DNA from: an uncultured Oscillospiraceae bacterium
GTDB lineage: Bacteria; Bacillota; Clostridia; Oscillospirales; Oscillospiraceae
Direction: 5' to 3'
Length of the DNA: 21,849 nucleotides
Assembly (NCBI GenBank): GCA_934597535.1
Contig: CAKTRT010000019.1
Coordinates: 1-21,849, forward strand
The position numbers were made by a program, and so were the translations under genes. Below, one piece after another: positions 6,809-14,478 of this stretch. The notes beneath the pieces were generated by a model. The model ran no database searches. It was not told the origin of the DNA and saw nothing but the letters and a program-made list of their open reading frames with translations. How positions within the stretch are numbered: the first letter of the stretch is position 1; each line of letters opens with the position of its first letter.

Positions 6809-7483
6809 ATGACCATGCTCGAAGCGATCCTTGCGCGTCACAGTGTACGCGCCTACCGTGAGCAGCCCATTGATGCCGAGATCGTTGACCGCCTGCGCGC
6901 CGAGATCGCGCAGTGCAACAAGGAGGGCGGGCTGCATCTCCAGCTCATCACCGGCGAACCGGATGCCTTCGGCGGCTTTATGGCGCACTACGGCAAGTTC
7001 ACCGGCGTGCACAACTACATCGCCCTTGTAGGAAAAAGGAGCCGCGACCTTGACGAACGCCTTGGCTGGTACGGTGAGCGCATCGTGCTGCTCGCACAAA
7101 TGCTGAGACTGAATTCCTGCTGGGTCGGCCTTACCTTCAGCCGCGGGCAGGCAAAGAAGAACATTCTGCTCGATAAGGGCGAGGAGCTGCGCGCGGTCAT
7201 CGCCCTCGGCTACGGAGAAAACGAAGGCGCAGAACACGAGAGCCGCCCCATGCGCGAGTGCTGCCGCGCCAGCACTACGATGCCCGAGTGGTTCGGCCGC
7301 GGCATGAAGGCCGCAATGCTCGCGCCCACAGCAGTCAACCAGCAGCGCTTCCGCTTTACCCTCCTGCCCGACGGCACAGTCAAGGCAGAGAGCCTTGGCG
7401 GGGCATACAGCAAGATGGATCTCGGTATCGTCAAGTACCACTTTGCCCAGCTCGCGGGCGAGGAAAATTTTTCGTGGGCATAA
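6809..7483 (+). CDS. Nitroreductase family protein (TM1586-like)
   Basis: A 224-residue flavoprotein-like reductase. The ATG at 6809 is set by AGGAGG (6796-6801); a TTG at 6791 in the same frame overlaps that site and is not used. Family marks are the N-terminal RHSVRAY (10-16), which usually contacts FMN phosphate, the second-half LAPTAVNQQ (171-179) and MDLGI (203-207). The layout of two roughly equal halves, each resembling half of a nitroreductase dimer, fits the single-chain TM1586-type subfamily. Members use FMN and NAD(P)H; the physiological substrate is generally unknown. It is divergent from corA and 101 bases ahead of a membrane-protein gene on the same strand. Confidence 0.85.
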   Translation: MTMLEAILARHSVRAYREQPIDAEIVDRLRAEIAQCNKEGGLHLQLITGEPDAFGGFMAHYGKFTGVHNYIALVGKRSRDLDERLGWYGERIVLLAQMLRLNSCWVGLTFSRGQAKKNILLDKGEELRAVIALGYGENEGAEHESRPMRECCRASTTMPEWFGRGMKAAMLAPTAVNQQRFRFTLLPDGTVKAESLGGAYSKMDLGIVKYHFAQLAGEENFSWA

Positions 7484-7499
7484 CCGGTTGTCAAAGCTT

Positions 7500-7529
7500 G
7501 CGTGCGGCGGGAACTTTTCCGCCGCACGC
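7500..7529 (+). terminator. GC-rich hairpin after the nitroreductase gene
   Basis: GCGTGCGGCGG (7500-7510) pairs perfectly with CCGCCGCACGC (7519-7529) around an 8-base loop. No real U-tract follows (TTCGTCTAAAG), so termination may be inefficient, allowing some read-through into the next gene at 7585. Confidence 0.5.
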
Positions 7530-7584
7530 TTCGTCTAAAGATGCGGAAGATGGAACACCCCACACACAAAAGGAGGAAATTTGG

Positions 7585-8523
7585 ATGAAACGAAAGTCTC
7601 TTCGCGCGCTCGTTTGCGCGCTCCTCGCGTCTCTTGCGCTCACGACCTTCGCCTTTGCCGACAGCGGGCCAAAGCCCCTACTCATCGTGCGCGTCAAAGA
7701 CGCGCCGCAGGAACCCTACTACCTCGACCTGCTCGCCGAGGGCAACTGGGACGCGAGCGAGGGCAACAGCCGCTTGAAACAGAGCACCGTCATCACGAAC
7801 AGTTACGGCAGCGAGACCACCGTCCCGCTCAACGAAGATCTCCTCGCCCTGCTGCTCGACAATATTCCCGCCGGATGGCACGCCTGCACGGCACAGGGGA
7901 CCTTCGGCGCACCGATCTTCAGCCATCTCTCTTCCAGAGGAACGGACGCCTCTGGCAATGCACTGCACCGGTTCGGCTACGTCGGTGTGCCGAGCACCTA
8001 CCGCATCATCCTCGTCACCGAATCCGGCAAGGTCTGGGTCTCCGATATACTCAATCGCCGCGTTCTGCAATCGTCCGTCACGGTCAACTGGTCGGACGAT
8101 ACGTCGGCAGTCACCGTTTCCGTTCCCTCAACCATCCCCGGCTACTTGCTGCAATTTGTCGCAACGCTCGTGCCGACGCTTCTCATCGAGGGCGCGCTGC
8201 TTCTTCTGTTCCGCTATTCGTGGAAGAAAAACTGGGAAGCGTTTTTACTTGTCAACGTTCTGACTCAGGGCTTTTTAGCCGCCGCATCCGTATCTGTCGC
8301 CGCACACAGCGGCGTGAGCGCCTGGTATTTCTTTTTCTTCCTGCTTCCGGCGGAACTCGTCATTTTGCTCGTCGAGCTGTATCTCTACGCCGGCTGCGGC
8401 TTTCTCACCGGCCACAGCAAGGGCCGCGCCGCGGCCTACGCGATCACCGCCAATCTGGCTTCCGCTGTCCTCGGCTATTATCTGGCCGAGCCTGTCTGGC
8501 GGCTCGTCGTTTCGATCTTGTGA
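7585..8523 (+). CDS. Exported membrane protein with an N-terminal ectodomain and four C-terminal helices, unknown function
   Basis: A 312-residue protein whose ATG at 7585 follows AGGAGG (7571-7576). Residues 1-25 form a signal peptide with a likely cleavage site after TFAFA. Residues 26-185 are predicted to be outside: beta-rich and mostly without long hydrophobic stretches. Four hydrophobic segments follow, near 186-208, 218-240, 245-272 and 282-312. I recognise no catalytic motif. The layout (cleaved signal, folded ectodomain, C-terminal membrane bundle) would suit a sensor or an envelope-assembly factor, but that is speculation. It lies behind the nitroreductase on the same strand, separated by a hairpin, and converges on the XRE regulator gene, with a palindromic terminator between. 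Confidence 0.8.
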   Translation: MKRKSLRALVCALLASLALTTFAFADSGPKPLLIVRVKDAPQEPYYLDLLAEGNWDASEGNSRLKQSTVITNSYGSETTVPLNEDLLALLLDNIPAGWHACTAQGTFGAPIFSHLSSRGTDASGNALHRFGYVGVPSTYRIILVTESGKVWVSDILNRRVLQSSVTVNWSDDTSAVTVSVPSTIPGYLLQFVATLVPTLLIEGALLLLFRYSWKKNWEAFLLVNVLTQGFLAAASVSVAAHSGVSAWYFFFFLLPAELVILLVELYLYAGCGFLTGHSKGRAAAYAITANLASAVLGYYLAEPVWRLVVSIL

Positions 8524-8551
8524 GCCGTTTCTCGCATAGATGCAGCATTGA

Positions 8552-8581
8552 AAACAGGAGGGGCGGCCGCCCCTCCTGTTT
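8552..8581. terminator. Palindromic bidirectional terminator
   Basis: A perfect 30-base palindrome (AAACAGGAGGGGC and its complement around a CGGCCG-type centre) lies in the 67-base gap between convergent genes. The A/T ends are short (three to four bases), so it should stop transcription from either side with moderate U-tracts. Confidence 0.75.
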
Positions 8582-8590
8582 CCGCTTCGC

Positions 8591-9661
8591 TCAGGCAACG
8601 CTCTGCCAGAATTGCTCCATTGCTTCCGTCCCCGCGTCGCCGTAGAACGAACGGAACGCCGCCTCCATCGCGCTGTCGCCAAGCTCGCTGTAGATACCGA
8701 CCGTTTCCTTCCCCTCATAAAAGCGGATGTTCGCCGCCTTATGGCTGGGCGCTGCGTCATAATCTCTTGCCAGCGCCTTCGCCCGCGCAAGCTCCTCACG
8801 CGCGGCGGAAATGTCCGCGCGGCTGTAGAACATCTGGGCGCGCGCCGCAAGGAAGATCGCGCTGATCTTATCCAGCTCGCTGATCTCGCCGGGCTTTTTC
8901 AGGCCATCGAGCATCGCAAGCAGCCACTGCAGGATATCCAGCGCCGCGTCCGTATCGCCGCGCGACTCATAAACGCCGGCAAAACCGCCGCCCACGCGCA
9001 CCAGCTCTGTCACGCCGCGCAGCAGCGCCATCGAAAGATAGGGCACGCCCTCCTCCCGCCGGTCCTTGAGTCCCGCGAGCAGATTGCCGATCTGCGCATC
9101 CAGAAACCCGCAGGCGTTGTTTGCCTTCAGCATTGCGAGCGCGCGGTCAAATTCCTCCATCTCAAGCAGGACCTCCGCCATGCTGATCCGGATGGACAGC
9201 TCGCTGATCTCCGGATCGCTATTCTGCGGCAGCAGGCGGCATGCATGGGTCAGCAGATCGAGCGAGCGGTTCAGCAGCGCCTTGTCCTTGCGCTTCATTC
9301 CCGCAAAGTCGAACATCATCGCGCTCTCATAGACGACGCGGAAGCTGTTGGGGTATTTCTGCAGCGCTTTTTCCGCCTCGGCGATCCCTTCGTCCACGTT
9401 CTCCGTGCGGCGCAGCGCCTTCAGGCGCTCACTGACGCTCTCACGGTCATTCGCGCGCAGCTGGTATCCCAGCAGCGCATCGACCGACAGATCGAAAAAG
9501 TCGGCCAGTTCCATCAGCATCGGGATCTCCGGCATGCTCTGCCCCTGCTCCCATTTGCTCACCGCCGCAACGGATACGCCCATCGCCTCGGCCAGCTGCT
9601 CCTGCGTCTGTCCCTTCTGCTTGCGGTAAAAACGGATATGGTCAGCAATTTTGTTTTCCAT
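8591..9661 (-). CDS. XRE-family transcriptional regulator with a helical-repeat (TPR-like) C-terminus
   Basis: A 356-residue regulator. Residues 7-62 form a Cro/C1-type helix-turn-helix (QTQEQLAEAMGVSVAAVSKW at 18-37, then EQGQSMPEIPMLMELADFF). The remaining ~290 residues are helix-rich with repeated Ala/Leu patterns like TPR units, as in regulators that sense peptides or protein partners; I cannot name the ligand. The minus-strand site AAAGGAAC precedes the ATG at 9661. Upstream at 9743-9773 is a cluster of inverted repeats that may be its own operator. It converges on the membrane-protein gene at 7585 and lies downstream of, and on the same strand as, the blaI-blaR1 pair, separated from it by a hairpin. 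Its targets are not evident. Confidence 0.85.
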   Translation of the reverse strand: MENKIADHIRFYRKQKGQTQEQLAEAMGVSVAAVSKWEQGQSMPEIPMLMELADFFDLSVDALLGYQLRANDRESVSERLKALRRTENVDEGIAEAEKALQKYPNSFRVVYESAMMFDFAGMKRKDKALLNRSLDLLTHACRLLPQNSDPEISELSIRISMAEVLLEMEEFDRALAMLKANNACGFLDAQIGNLLAGLKDRREEGVPYLSMALLRGVTELVRVGGGFAGVYESRGDTDAALDILQWLLAMLDGLKKPGEISELDKISAIFLAARAQMFYSRADISAAREELARAKALARDYDAAPSHKAANIRFYEGKETVGIYSELGDSAMEAAFRSFYGDAGTEAMEQFWQSVA

Positions 9662-9742
9662 GATCGTTCAGTTCCTTTCGTTTTCTGTTGTGCCCTCAGT
9701 GTAACGCAGAGCGCCAAAGGAAACCAGCTACCAGAGGTAGAA

Positions 9743-9773
9743 TTAGTTGAAATTTTTTTCAACTAAAAGTTGA
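9743..9773. promoter_or_regulatory. Inverted-repeat operator candidate upstream of the XRE regulator
   Basis: TTAGTTGAAA (9743-9752) and TTTCAACTAA (9757-9766) form a perfect 10-bp inverted repeat around TTTT. A third half-site AGTTGA at 9768-9773 makes a second, overlapping repeat (CAACT-AAA-AGTTG, 9760-9772). On the minus strand the repeat contains TTGAAA, a possible -35, but no good -10 follows at 16-18 bases. The likely reader is the XRE protein encoded next door, by inference. Confidence 0.5.
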
Positions 9774-9789
9774 TATCCGTTTTCGATAC

Positions 9790-9829
9790 AGCAAGGGGGC
9801 ATTCTCTTTCCGGAGAATGCCCCCTTGCT
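9790..9829 (-). terminator. Long hairpin after the blaR1-like gene
   Basis: A perfect 17-bp stem (9790-9806 with 9813-9829; arm begins AGCAAGGGGGC) with a 6-base loop, 23 bases beyond the blaR1 stop. No U-tract follows on the minus strand (GTATCGAAAAC), so it may work as a transcript-end stabiliser as much as a terminator. Confidence 0.6.
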
Positions 9830-9851
9830 TGCAGTCTTTATCCGCGGCCGG

Positions 9852-12800
9852 TCAGTCAAACATATTGTTCAGCTCGATGCGCTCCACCTTGCCGTCCCGA
9901 AACCAGAAGATCAACGCACGGCCAAGGCCCGTTTCCATGTTCTCGCCGTACCAGAGGTAGTCTCCCTCATAGTCCCAGTAGGGTTCATCCGTCAGCTCGC
10001 TGTAGGCGGCCGTCACCTGCGCGCGCGGTGTGCCGATGCGTACGCCGCCGGGCAGCGCGGCGCTGATCTGGCGCGATGTCTCGTAGTTCGGATCCGTGGT
10101 GGAAAAACGCACAGCAGAGTCGCGGTCCCCCGCAGCGCTGTGGTAGGCCTGCACGCTCGTTTCGCCGTTCGAGCAGCGCACCCAGTAGTCGCCCTCGGCA
10201 TAGATCGGCTCCTGATCACCGAGCACCTCGCGTGTGTAGCCGGAGGTGCGGTAATCGGGGATCGCTGCGTATAGATAGTCGAACTCCATCTTGAGAAACA
10301 GTCCGTTCAGCAGCTCCGCCGCCGAAGCGCCGCCGTTCTTTTCGTGCCCGAGCGCGCCGGTGAGCCAGTGGATACCGCCGTTCGCGTCTTGGAAGCGGGC
10401 GTAGTCGCAGCCCTCCCAAAGCGTCAGGACACAGTTGCCGCCGGAAAGCTCTACGCGGTAGTCCGCCGCAGCCGGCGTGTGCGCGGCGCCGTCCGTCACA
10501 TCTTTCCAAGCAAACCGGCCGGACAGCAGCGAGAGATAAGCTTCATTGTCCGACGCCTTGCCGCTGTAGGAGTTTTGCTTTGTGCCGTAAAAAGCACTGG
10601 CGTCCTTCGTCACATGGATGTTGCCGCCCGTAAGCCGCGTGAGCGCCGCGCCGACCCAGCTCTCATCCTCGCCGAAGGGAGAGACACAGTGGAAGTCCGC
10701 CGCATCTCCGCGCAGGTAAAGCTCCCCGCCCCACTCCGCAGCGACCAGCGTGCCGCTGTCCATCAGCGTATTCACGCGCTCCGCGAACTGCCGGTGCTCC
10801 GCCGTCCACTCGCCGCTCTGGTTGGGATTAGGGTTCAGGTAGATGCTGGCAATACCGTTCTCCCGAATGTTGCTTTTTCCGTTTTCAAAGGTCAGGAGAC
10901 TGTAGTAGTAGGCGTAATGATTATCATTCCCCTGCCTGCCGACCACTTCGTATTCCAGCAGCATGTCTCGTCCTCCCTCGCGGCAGAGAAAGTACGCGGT
11001 GGAGACCACGCCTTCCGTCGCCGCCGGCAGCGCTTCACGATAAAGCTCCTCATCGCCCTTGCACACGCACAGCAGGTGTTCGTCCATATCCGTCTTTCGA
11101 TAGACCAACCGCTCCAGCAGGCCGTCGCCGTCAAGATCGGCGGTGGCCAGCTCCATGTCATAGGATGCGCTCTCATCCTCGTAATTGACGGTCGCGCCAT
11201 CAGCCGATACGCTTATTGCCGCGGTCATTTCGGCATCCTCCTCGCCGCGCAGCACCCGGAACGTCACCAGACCGCCGCTGCGATAGCTCAGGTGCGGCTC
11301 ATCTGCCAGCGCCGTGCCAAGGTCAACCGATCTGCCAGCGCCGTTCTCTCTGATCAGCATCAGCCTTGTATGCATCTCACCGTCCGCGCACCGGAAGAGC
11401 GCCGCCCACTCATAGCGATACAGGCCGTCTGTAACGGAAACAGCCGTTGCGGGAGTCCAGCCCTCCTGCTCCTGTTCTGCATAAACGGCAAGGAGACGCT
11501 CCATGCTGCTGTCCCCCGGATAGAGCGCAATGACCCAGCGGTAGTCCTGAAATGCATTCTCGCTCAGGACGAGGTAAACGCTGCCATCTCTCTGCTGCAA
11601 AAGCAGCCAGTGGTCGAGCTGCACCAGCTCATCCTGCACTGCGTTTTCCATGCGGGAGACCGTCTCCCCGCGGTCGGCGTCTGTCGAGGTACCGTGCCAT
11701 GCGCGGTAGTTTCCCTGACGCAGCGTTCCAGGACCCAAGCCGTCCGCCCAGACGCTCTCTCCGCCCCATCGTTCGTTCACATCGAAGGCAAAGCGGTCGT
11801 CGAACTTGTCTTTTGTCAGCACGATCTCCTGCCAGTACGAACGGGGATATGAGCAGCCCTCGCCCGTCAGCACGGCGGTCATCGCCTGACGCAGATCGCG
11901 CGAAAGCGACAGCCGCAGCTCCATTCCTCCGATCGCCTCATCATAGGTTTTCTGCCCATGCGGCGAGTCGTAAACGACATGGCCGAGGACATAGTCCGGC
12001 AGGAGCGTACGGCTGTTTTCATAGAGCCGGATGCACCAGCGGTAGGGATGCGTTCCAAAGGCGGAATAGCCCAGCGCGAGGTAGACGCTGCCGTCCGCCT
12101 GCTGCAATAGGAGCCACCGGTCCATTGCCGCAAGCTCATCCTGCCGCAGCAGCGCCGCATGCGGCACGACGGCGCCGCTGTCCTCCGCTGTCTGCACACC
12201 GCGCCACGCGCGCGCATTTTCGCGACGCAGCCGCGCGGCGTTCACATCCGTCCAGCCATGCCAGTCGGAATCGCCGCTTGCAAACTGGCTGTCGAAATTC
12301 GTGTAGTTGAGGTCGATCTCCTCCCAGTCCGCGCAGGAGTAATAGCATTCCCCGTCCGACAGCTCGGCGGTCATGCCGCCCTCTTCGTCCACGGAGAGCG
12401 TGAGCCACGGGGAAAAATCCGCAAATACCTCGTCATAGCTCTCGTCATAGGAGGGGTCGTCAAAGACGGCGTAGGAAAGCTGATAGGCAGAGGCGAGCGC
12501 CGCCAGCGGGCTGTCCTGCCGCGCAAGGCGGAAGACCCAGCGGAACGCAGCCTCGCGGCGCGGAATGCTCGCAAGGTAAATCGTCCCGTCCTTCTGCTGG
12601 AAGACCCAGAACTCCTCGCTCCAGCCATCCGGGAACTGGGCGCTTTCGGCATACTGATCGCTGCCGGCGCGCCAGACTCTTGCATTGCCGCGCCGCAGCA
12701 GCTCTGCGCTCATGCCGCCGCGCCAGCCGTCATCGGAAAACAGGGTCTCCTCGTCCGCCTTCTCATAGCACTTTTCCTTCTCCACACGCCGCGCATTGAA

Positions 12801-13940
12801 CTCATCGGGCCAGAGCGCGCCGCTCTCTCCCGTCATGCCGCCGCGGACGCAGATGTTTCTGACCGTCTTCCAGCCGTCCTTTTCCTCCGTCAGCTCAATG
12901 CCGCGCGGAAGCGCCAGGATCGTCGTATCGTAGGGATAATCCGGCGCGGTGTAAACGACCTCGGCGATCTCAAATCGACCGTCTTCAAAAATATTCTGCT
13001 CCGGATCTGTCAAAAAGCATACGGCCACGAGCACGAGCGCGAGCACGGCCGCCGCGGCGACCCAGAACGCGGGTTTTTTGTAGTGCAGCGCGCTTTTCAC
13101 GCGCGTTTTGATGTTCCCCTCGCCGAATGCCAGCGGGCAAGCCGCGACGGCTCTTTTCGGCGCGGCGCAGGACAGCAGCGCCTGCGAATAATCCGCGCGC
13201 TTTTCCGCTCCCATCGTGCGCACGACCTTTTCATCGCACGCAAGCTCAATATCGCGGCAGAAGAGGATGTAGGCGAGCCACACCAGCGGGTTGAACCAGT
13301 GCAGCGCGAGCACAAGGCAGCCGAGCACCTTCCACCAGTGGTCGCGGCGGGCAAGGTGCGCGCGCTCATGCGCGATGACGTGCGCCGCCGTCCCCTCGTC
13401 CATGTGCATGGGGAGATAGATTTTGGGCCTGACTACGCCGAAGACAAACGGCGAATCGACAAATTCGCTCTCATAAATATTCTCCCGCAGCAGCACGGCC
13501 GCCGCGAGCTTCCGGCGCAGCCGGAGCGCGCTGACGAGCGCATAAATGAGCAGCGCGGCCGTTCCTGCGGCCCACACCCATGCCGTGACAAAGGTAAACA
13601 CATCCAAGGGGTTGACGCTTACGACCGTATTGACAGGCGCGGCAAAGCGCTCGCTGATCACAGGATTGACCGTCGCGTCAATGATGGGCACGCCGCTCGT
13701 GATGGTCGGATTTGGGTCAAAGTGCACGACCTCGGGCGAGATCGTCTCCGCACTGGGAATGAGCGAGAACGCACTCTCGATAGAAAACGGGCAGACGAGC
13801 CGCAGCGCAGCAACGCCCCACAAAAGCGGCATGATCCACTTCGGCGCTTTTTTGAGCAGGAAACGCAGCACGAGCACTGCAAGGATCAGCCAGCAGGCGC
13901 TGATGCTGAGATTGACGATCTTTAAAAAAAGGTCAGTCAT
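9852..13940 (-). CDS. BlaR1/MecR1-like M56 antirepressor protease with a giant repeat-bearing outer region
   Basis: The product has 1362 residues; ordinary BlaR1/MecR1 proteins have about 600. Residues 1-311 are the usual membrane M56 metalloprotease: helices near 6-28, 36-53 and 113-138, zinc motif HERAH (191-195), third-ligand region ELACDE (232-237) and a last helix (~291-311). Everything after 312 should face outward. It holds three tandem repeats (about 323-478, 487-644, 651-811), a calcium-loop-like DLDGDG (935-940, as in VCBS/FG-GAP repeats), and an end (1291-1362) with GVRIGTPRAQVTAAY, resembling small envelope-lipoprotein domains. I see no SxxK/SxN/KTG penicillin-binding set, so beta-lactam sensing is doubtful. 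By family analogy, ligand binding outside would activate the protease and lead to loss of the BlaI-type repressor. It overlaps blaI by 8 bases, with GGGAGGAG upstream. Confidence 0.85.
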   Translation of the reverse strand: MTDLFLKIVNLSISACWLILAVLVLRFLLKKAPKWIMPLLWGVAALRLVCPFSIESAFSLIPSAETISPEVVHFDPNPTITSGVPIIDATVNPVISERFAAPVNTVVSVNPLDVFTFVTAWVWAAGTAALLIYALVSALRLRRKLAAAVLLRENIYESEFVDSPFVFGVVRPKIYLPMHMDEGTAAHVIAHERAHLARRDHWWKVLGCLVLALHWFNPLVWLAYILFCRDIELACDEKVVRTMGAEKRADYSQALLSCAAPKRAVAACPLAFGEGNIKTRVKSALHYKKPAFWVAAAAVLALVLVAVCFLTDPEQNIFEDGRFEIAEVVYTAPDYPYDTTILALPRGIELTEEKDGWKTVRNICVRGGMTGESGALWPDEFNARRVEKEKCYEKADEETLFSDDGWRGGMSAELLRRGNARVWRAGSDQYAESAQFPDGWSEEFWVFQQKDGTIYLASIPRREAAFRWVFRLARQDSPLAALASAYQLSYAVFDDPSYDESYDEVFADFSPWLTLSVDEEGGMTAELSDGECYYSCADWEEIDLNYTNFDSQFASGDSDWHGWTDVNAARLRRENARAWRGVQTAEDSGAVVPHAALLRQDELAAMDRWLLLQQADGSVYLALGYSAFGTHPYRWCIRLYENSRTLLPDYVLGHVVYDSPHGQKTYDEAIGGMELRLSLSRDLRQAMTAVLTGEGCSYPRSYWQEIVLTKDKFDDRFAFDVNERWGGESVWADGLGPGTLRQGNYRAWHGTSTDADRGETVSRMENAVQDELVQLDHWLLLQQRDGSVYLVLSENAFQDYRWVIALYPGDSSMERLLAVYAEQEQEGWTPATAVSVTDGLYRYEWAALFRCADGEMHTRLMLIRENGAGRSVDLGTALADEPHLSYRSGGLVTFRVLRGEEDAEMTAAISVSADGATVNYEDESASYDMELATADLDGDGLLERLVYRKTDMDEHLLCVCKGDEELYREALPAATEGVVSTAYFLCREGGRDMLLEYEVVGRQGNDNHYAYYYSLLTFENGKSNIRENGIASIYLNPNPNQSGEWTAEHRQFAERVNTLMDSGTLVAAEWGGELYLRGDAADFHCVSPFGEDESWVGAALTRLTGGNIHVTKDASAFYGTKQNSYSGKASDNEAYLSLLSGRFAWKDVTDGAAHTPAAADYRVELSGGNCVLTLWEGCDYARFQDANGGIHWLTGALGHEKNGGASAAELLNGLFLKMEFDYLYAAIPDYRTSGYTREVLGDQEPIYAEGDYWVRCSNGETSVQAYHSAAGDRDSAVRFSTTDPNYETSRQISAALPGGVRIGTPRAQVTAAYSELTDEPYWDYEGDYLWYGENMETGLGRALIFWFRDGKVERIELNNMFD
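11508..12974 (-). repeat. Three tandem ~160-residue repeats coded within the blaR1-like gene
   Basis: Three consecutive units share an ordered set of motifs. An NARxW-like motif recurs as NARVWR (419), NARAWR (575) and NYRAWH (744). It is followed by VFQQKDGTIYL (446), LLQQADGSVYL (611) and LLQQRDGSVYL (780), then a YRW/FRW-containing strand. Units 2 and 3 also share W-E/Q-E-I and FDSQF/FDDRF. The spacing of the QQxDG motif is 165 and 169 residues. The copies differ clearly at the DNA level, so the duplication is old. Confidence 0.8.
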
Positions 13941-14307
13941 GTCGGTTCTCCTCCCTGAAGCGCTCGATCATCTGCTGCATTTCATCAAGCTCCCTGTCGC
14001 TCACACGGCGGGATTTGGCAAAGGCAGCGACAAACGCCGGCAGCGAACCGTCAAATCGCTTGTCGAGCAGCTCGTCAATCTCTGCGGTCTGCGCCGCATC
14101 CCGCGAAACGAGCGCAGTCACGACGGTATTTTCGTTTTTCAGCACCCCGCGCTCGGAAAGCCGCTTGATGACAGTATAGGTCGTTGTCGGCTTCCATCCC
14201 AGCTTCTCCGCGCAAAGCGCCACCAGCTCGCGGCTCTTGACCGGCTCGTGCGCCCACAGGATCTCGCAGAAGCGGTACTCGCTCTCAAAGATTTTCGGTG
14301 TCTCCAT
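13933..14307 (-). CDS. blaI: BlaI/MecI/CopY-family transcriptional repressor
   Basis: A 124-residue winged-helix repressor that binds as a dimer to operators at its own promoter. The family pattern is clear: EILWAHEPVKSREL (15-28), the recognition region LGWKPTTTYTVIKRLSERGVL (36-56), then a helical dimerisation tail (about 75-124). It is slightly short for the family but complete. GAGAGGAGAGAG precedes the ATG at 14307. The gene ends inside the start of the blaR1-like protease gene (ATGACTGA overlap), the classic sensor-repressor pairing in which the protease inactivates the repressor. Two matching operators lie upstream (14319-14360). The symbol names the family; the regulon need not include a beta-lactamase, and none is present in this window. 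Confidence 0.92.
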   Translation of the reverse strand: METPKIFESEYRFCEILWAHEPVKSRELVALCAEKLGWKPTTTYTVIKRLSERGVLKNENTVVTALVSRDAAQTAEIDELLDKRFDGSLPAFVAAFAKSRRVSDRELDEMQQMIERFREENRHD

Positions 14308-14318
14308 CGCTCTCTCCT

Positions 14319-14334
14319 CTCTAATTCATTAGAG
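14319..14334. promoter_or_regulatory. BlaI-type operator 1
   Basis: CTCTAAT and ATTAGAG form a perfect 7-bp inverted repeat around TC. It lies between the predicted transcription start and the blaI ribosome binding site, where a bound repressor would block elongation or initiation. Confidence 0.7.
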
Positions 14335-14343
14335 TATACGTTT

Positions 14344-14372
14344 ACACTAACAGATTAGAGCATCGCTGTCAA
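14344..14372 (-). promoter_or_regulatory. blaI-blaR1 promoter with operator 2 in its spacer
   Basis: The minus strand has a perfect TTGACA (14367-14372), a 17-base spacer and TAGTGT (14344-14349), a modest -10. Within it, 14345-14360 reads CACTAACAGATTAGAG and matches operator 1 at 12 of 16 positions, so a second BlaI dimer would cover the spacer and -10. The two operators start 26 bases apart. Confidence 0.65.
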
Positions 14373-14402
14373 GCGTTTTTTCGTGCTTTTTACCCGAATT
14401 GC

Positions 14403-14431
14403 TTGACAAGAAACATTGCGCTTCTTATAAT
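14403..14431 (+). promoter_or_regulatory. Consensus sigma-A promoter of the nhaC operon
   Basis: TTGACA (14403-14408), a 17-base spacer and TATAAT (14426-14431): both hexamers are perfect. Transcription should start near 14438. It is divergent from the blaI promoter, with 30 bases between the two -35 elements. Confidence 0.88.
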
Positions 14432-14447
14432 AATTCACATCGCGCAG

Positions 14448-14478
14448 AAAACGTCTCCGCACAGCGAGACGTTTTTTT
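14448..14478 (+). terminator. Intrinsic terminator inside the nhaC leader (attenuator candidate)
   Basis: ACGTCTC (14451-14457) pairs with GAGACGT (14466-14472), extended by three A-T pairs, and is followed by a run of seven T (14472-14478). It lies only about 10-40 bases after the predicted start point and 30 bases before the nhaC start codon, so most transcripts would end as a ~40-base RNA unless the hairpin is prevented from forming. I recognise no aptamer upstream of it, and the space for one is very small. Confidence 0.65.

Noticed and set aside
7258..7584. Longer N-terminus for the membrane protein
   Set aside because: It would overlap the nitroreductase gene and the 7500-7529 hairpin; the signal peptide and AGGAGG fix the start at 7585.
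7581..8645. 354-codon plus-strand frame overlapping the membrane protein gene
   Set aside because: Out-of-frame, Arg-rich translation with no homology-like motifs; the other frame has a signal peptide and membrane helices.
10344..11852. 502-codon plus-strand frame
   Set aside because: It is antisense to the blaR1-like gene, has low-complexity composition, and has no start signals.
12159..13925. 588-codon plus-strand frame
   Set aside because: It is antisense to the blaR1-like gene, including its HERAH-coding region; a compositional shadow.
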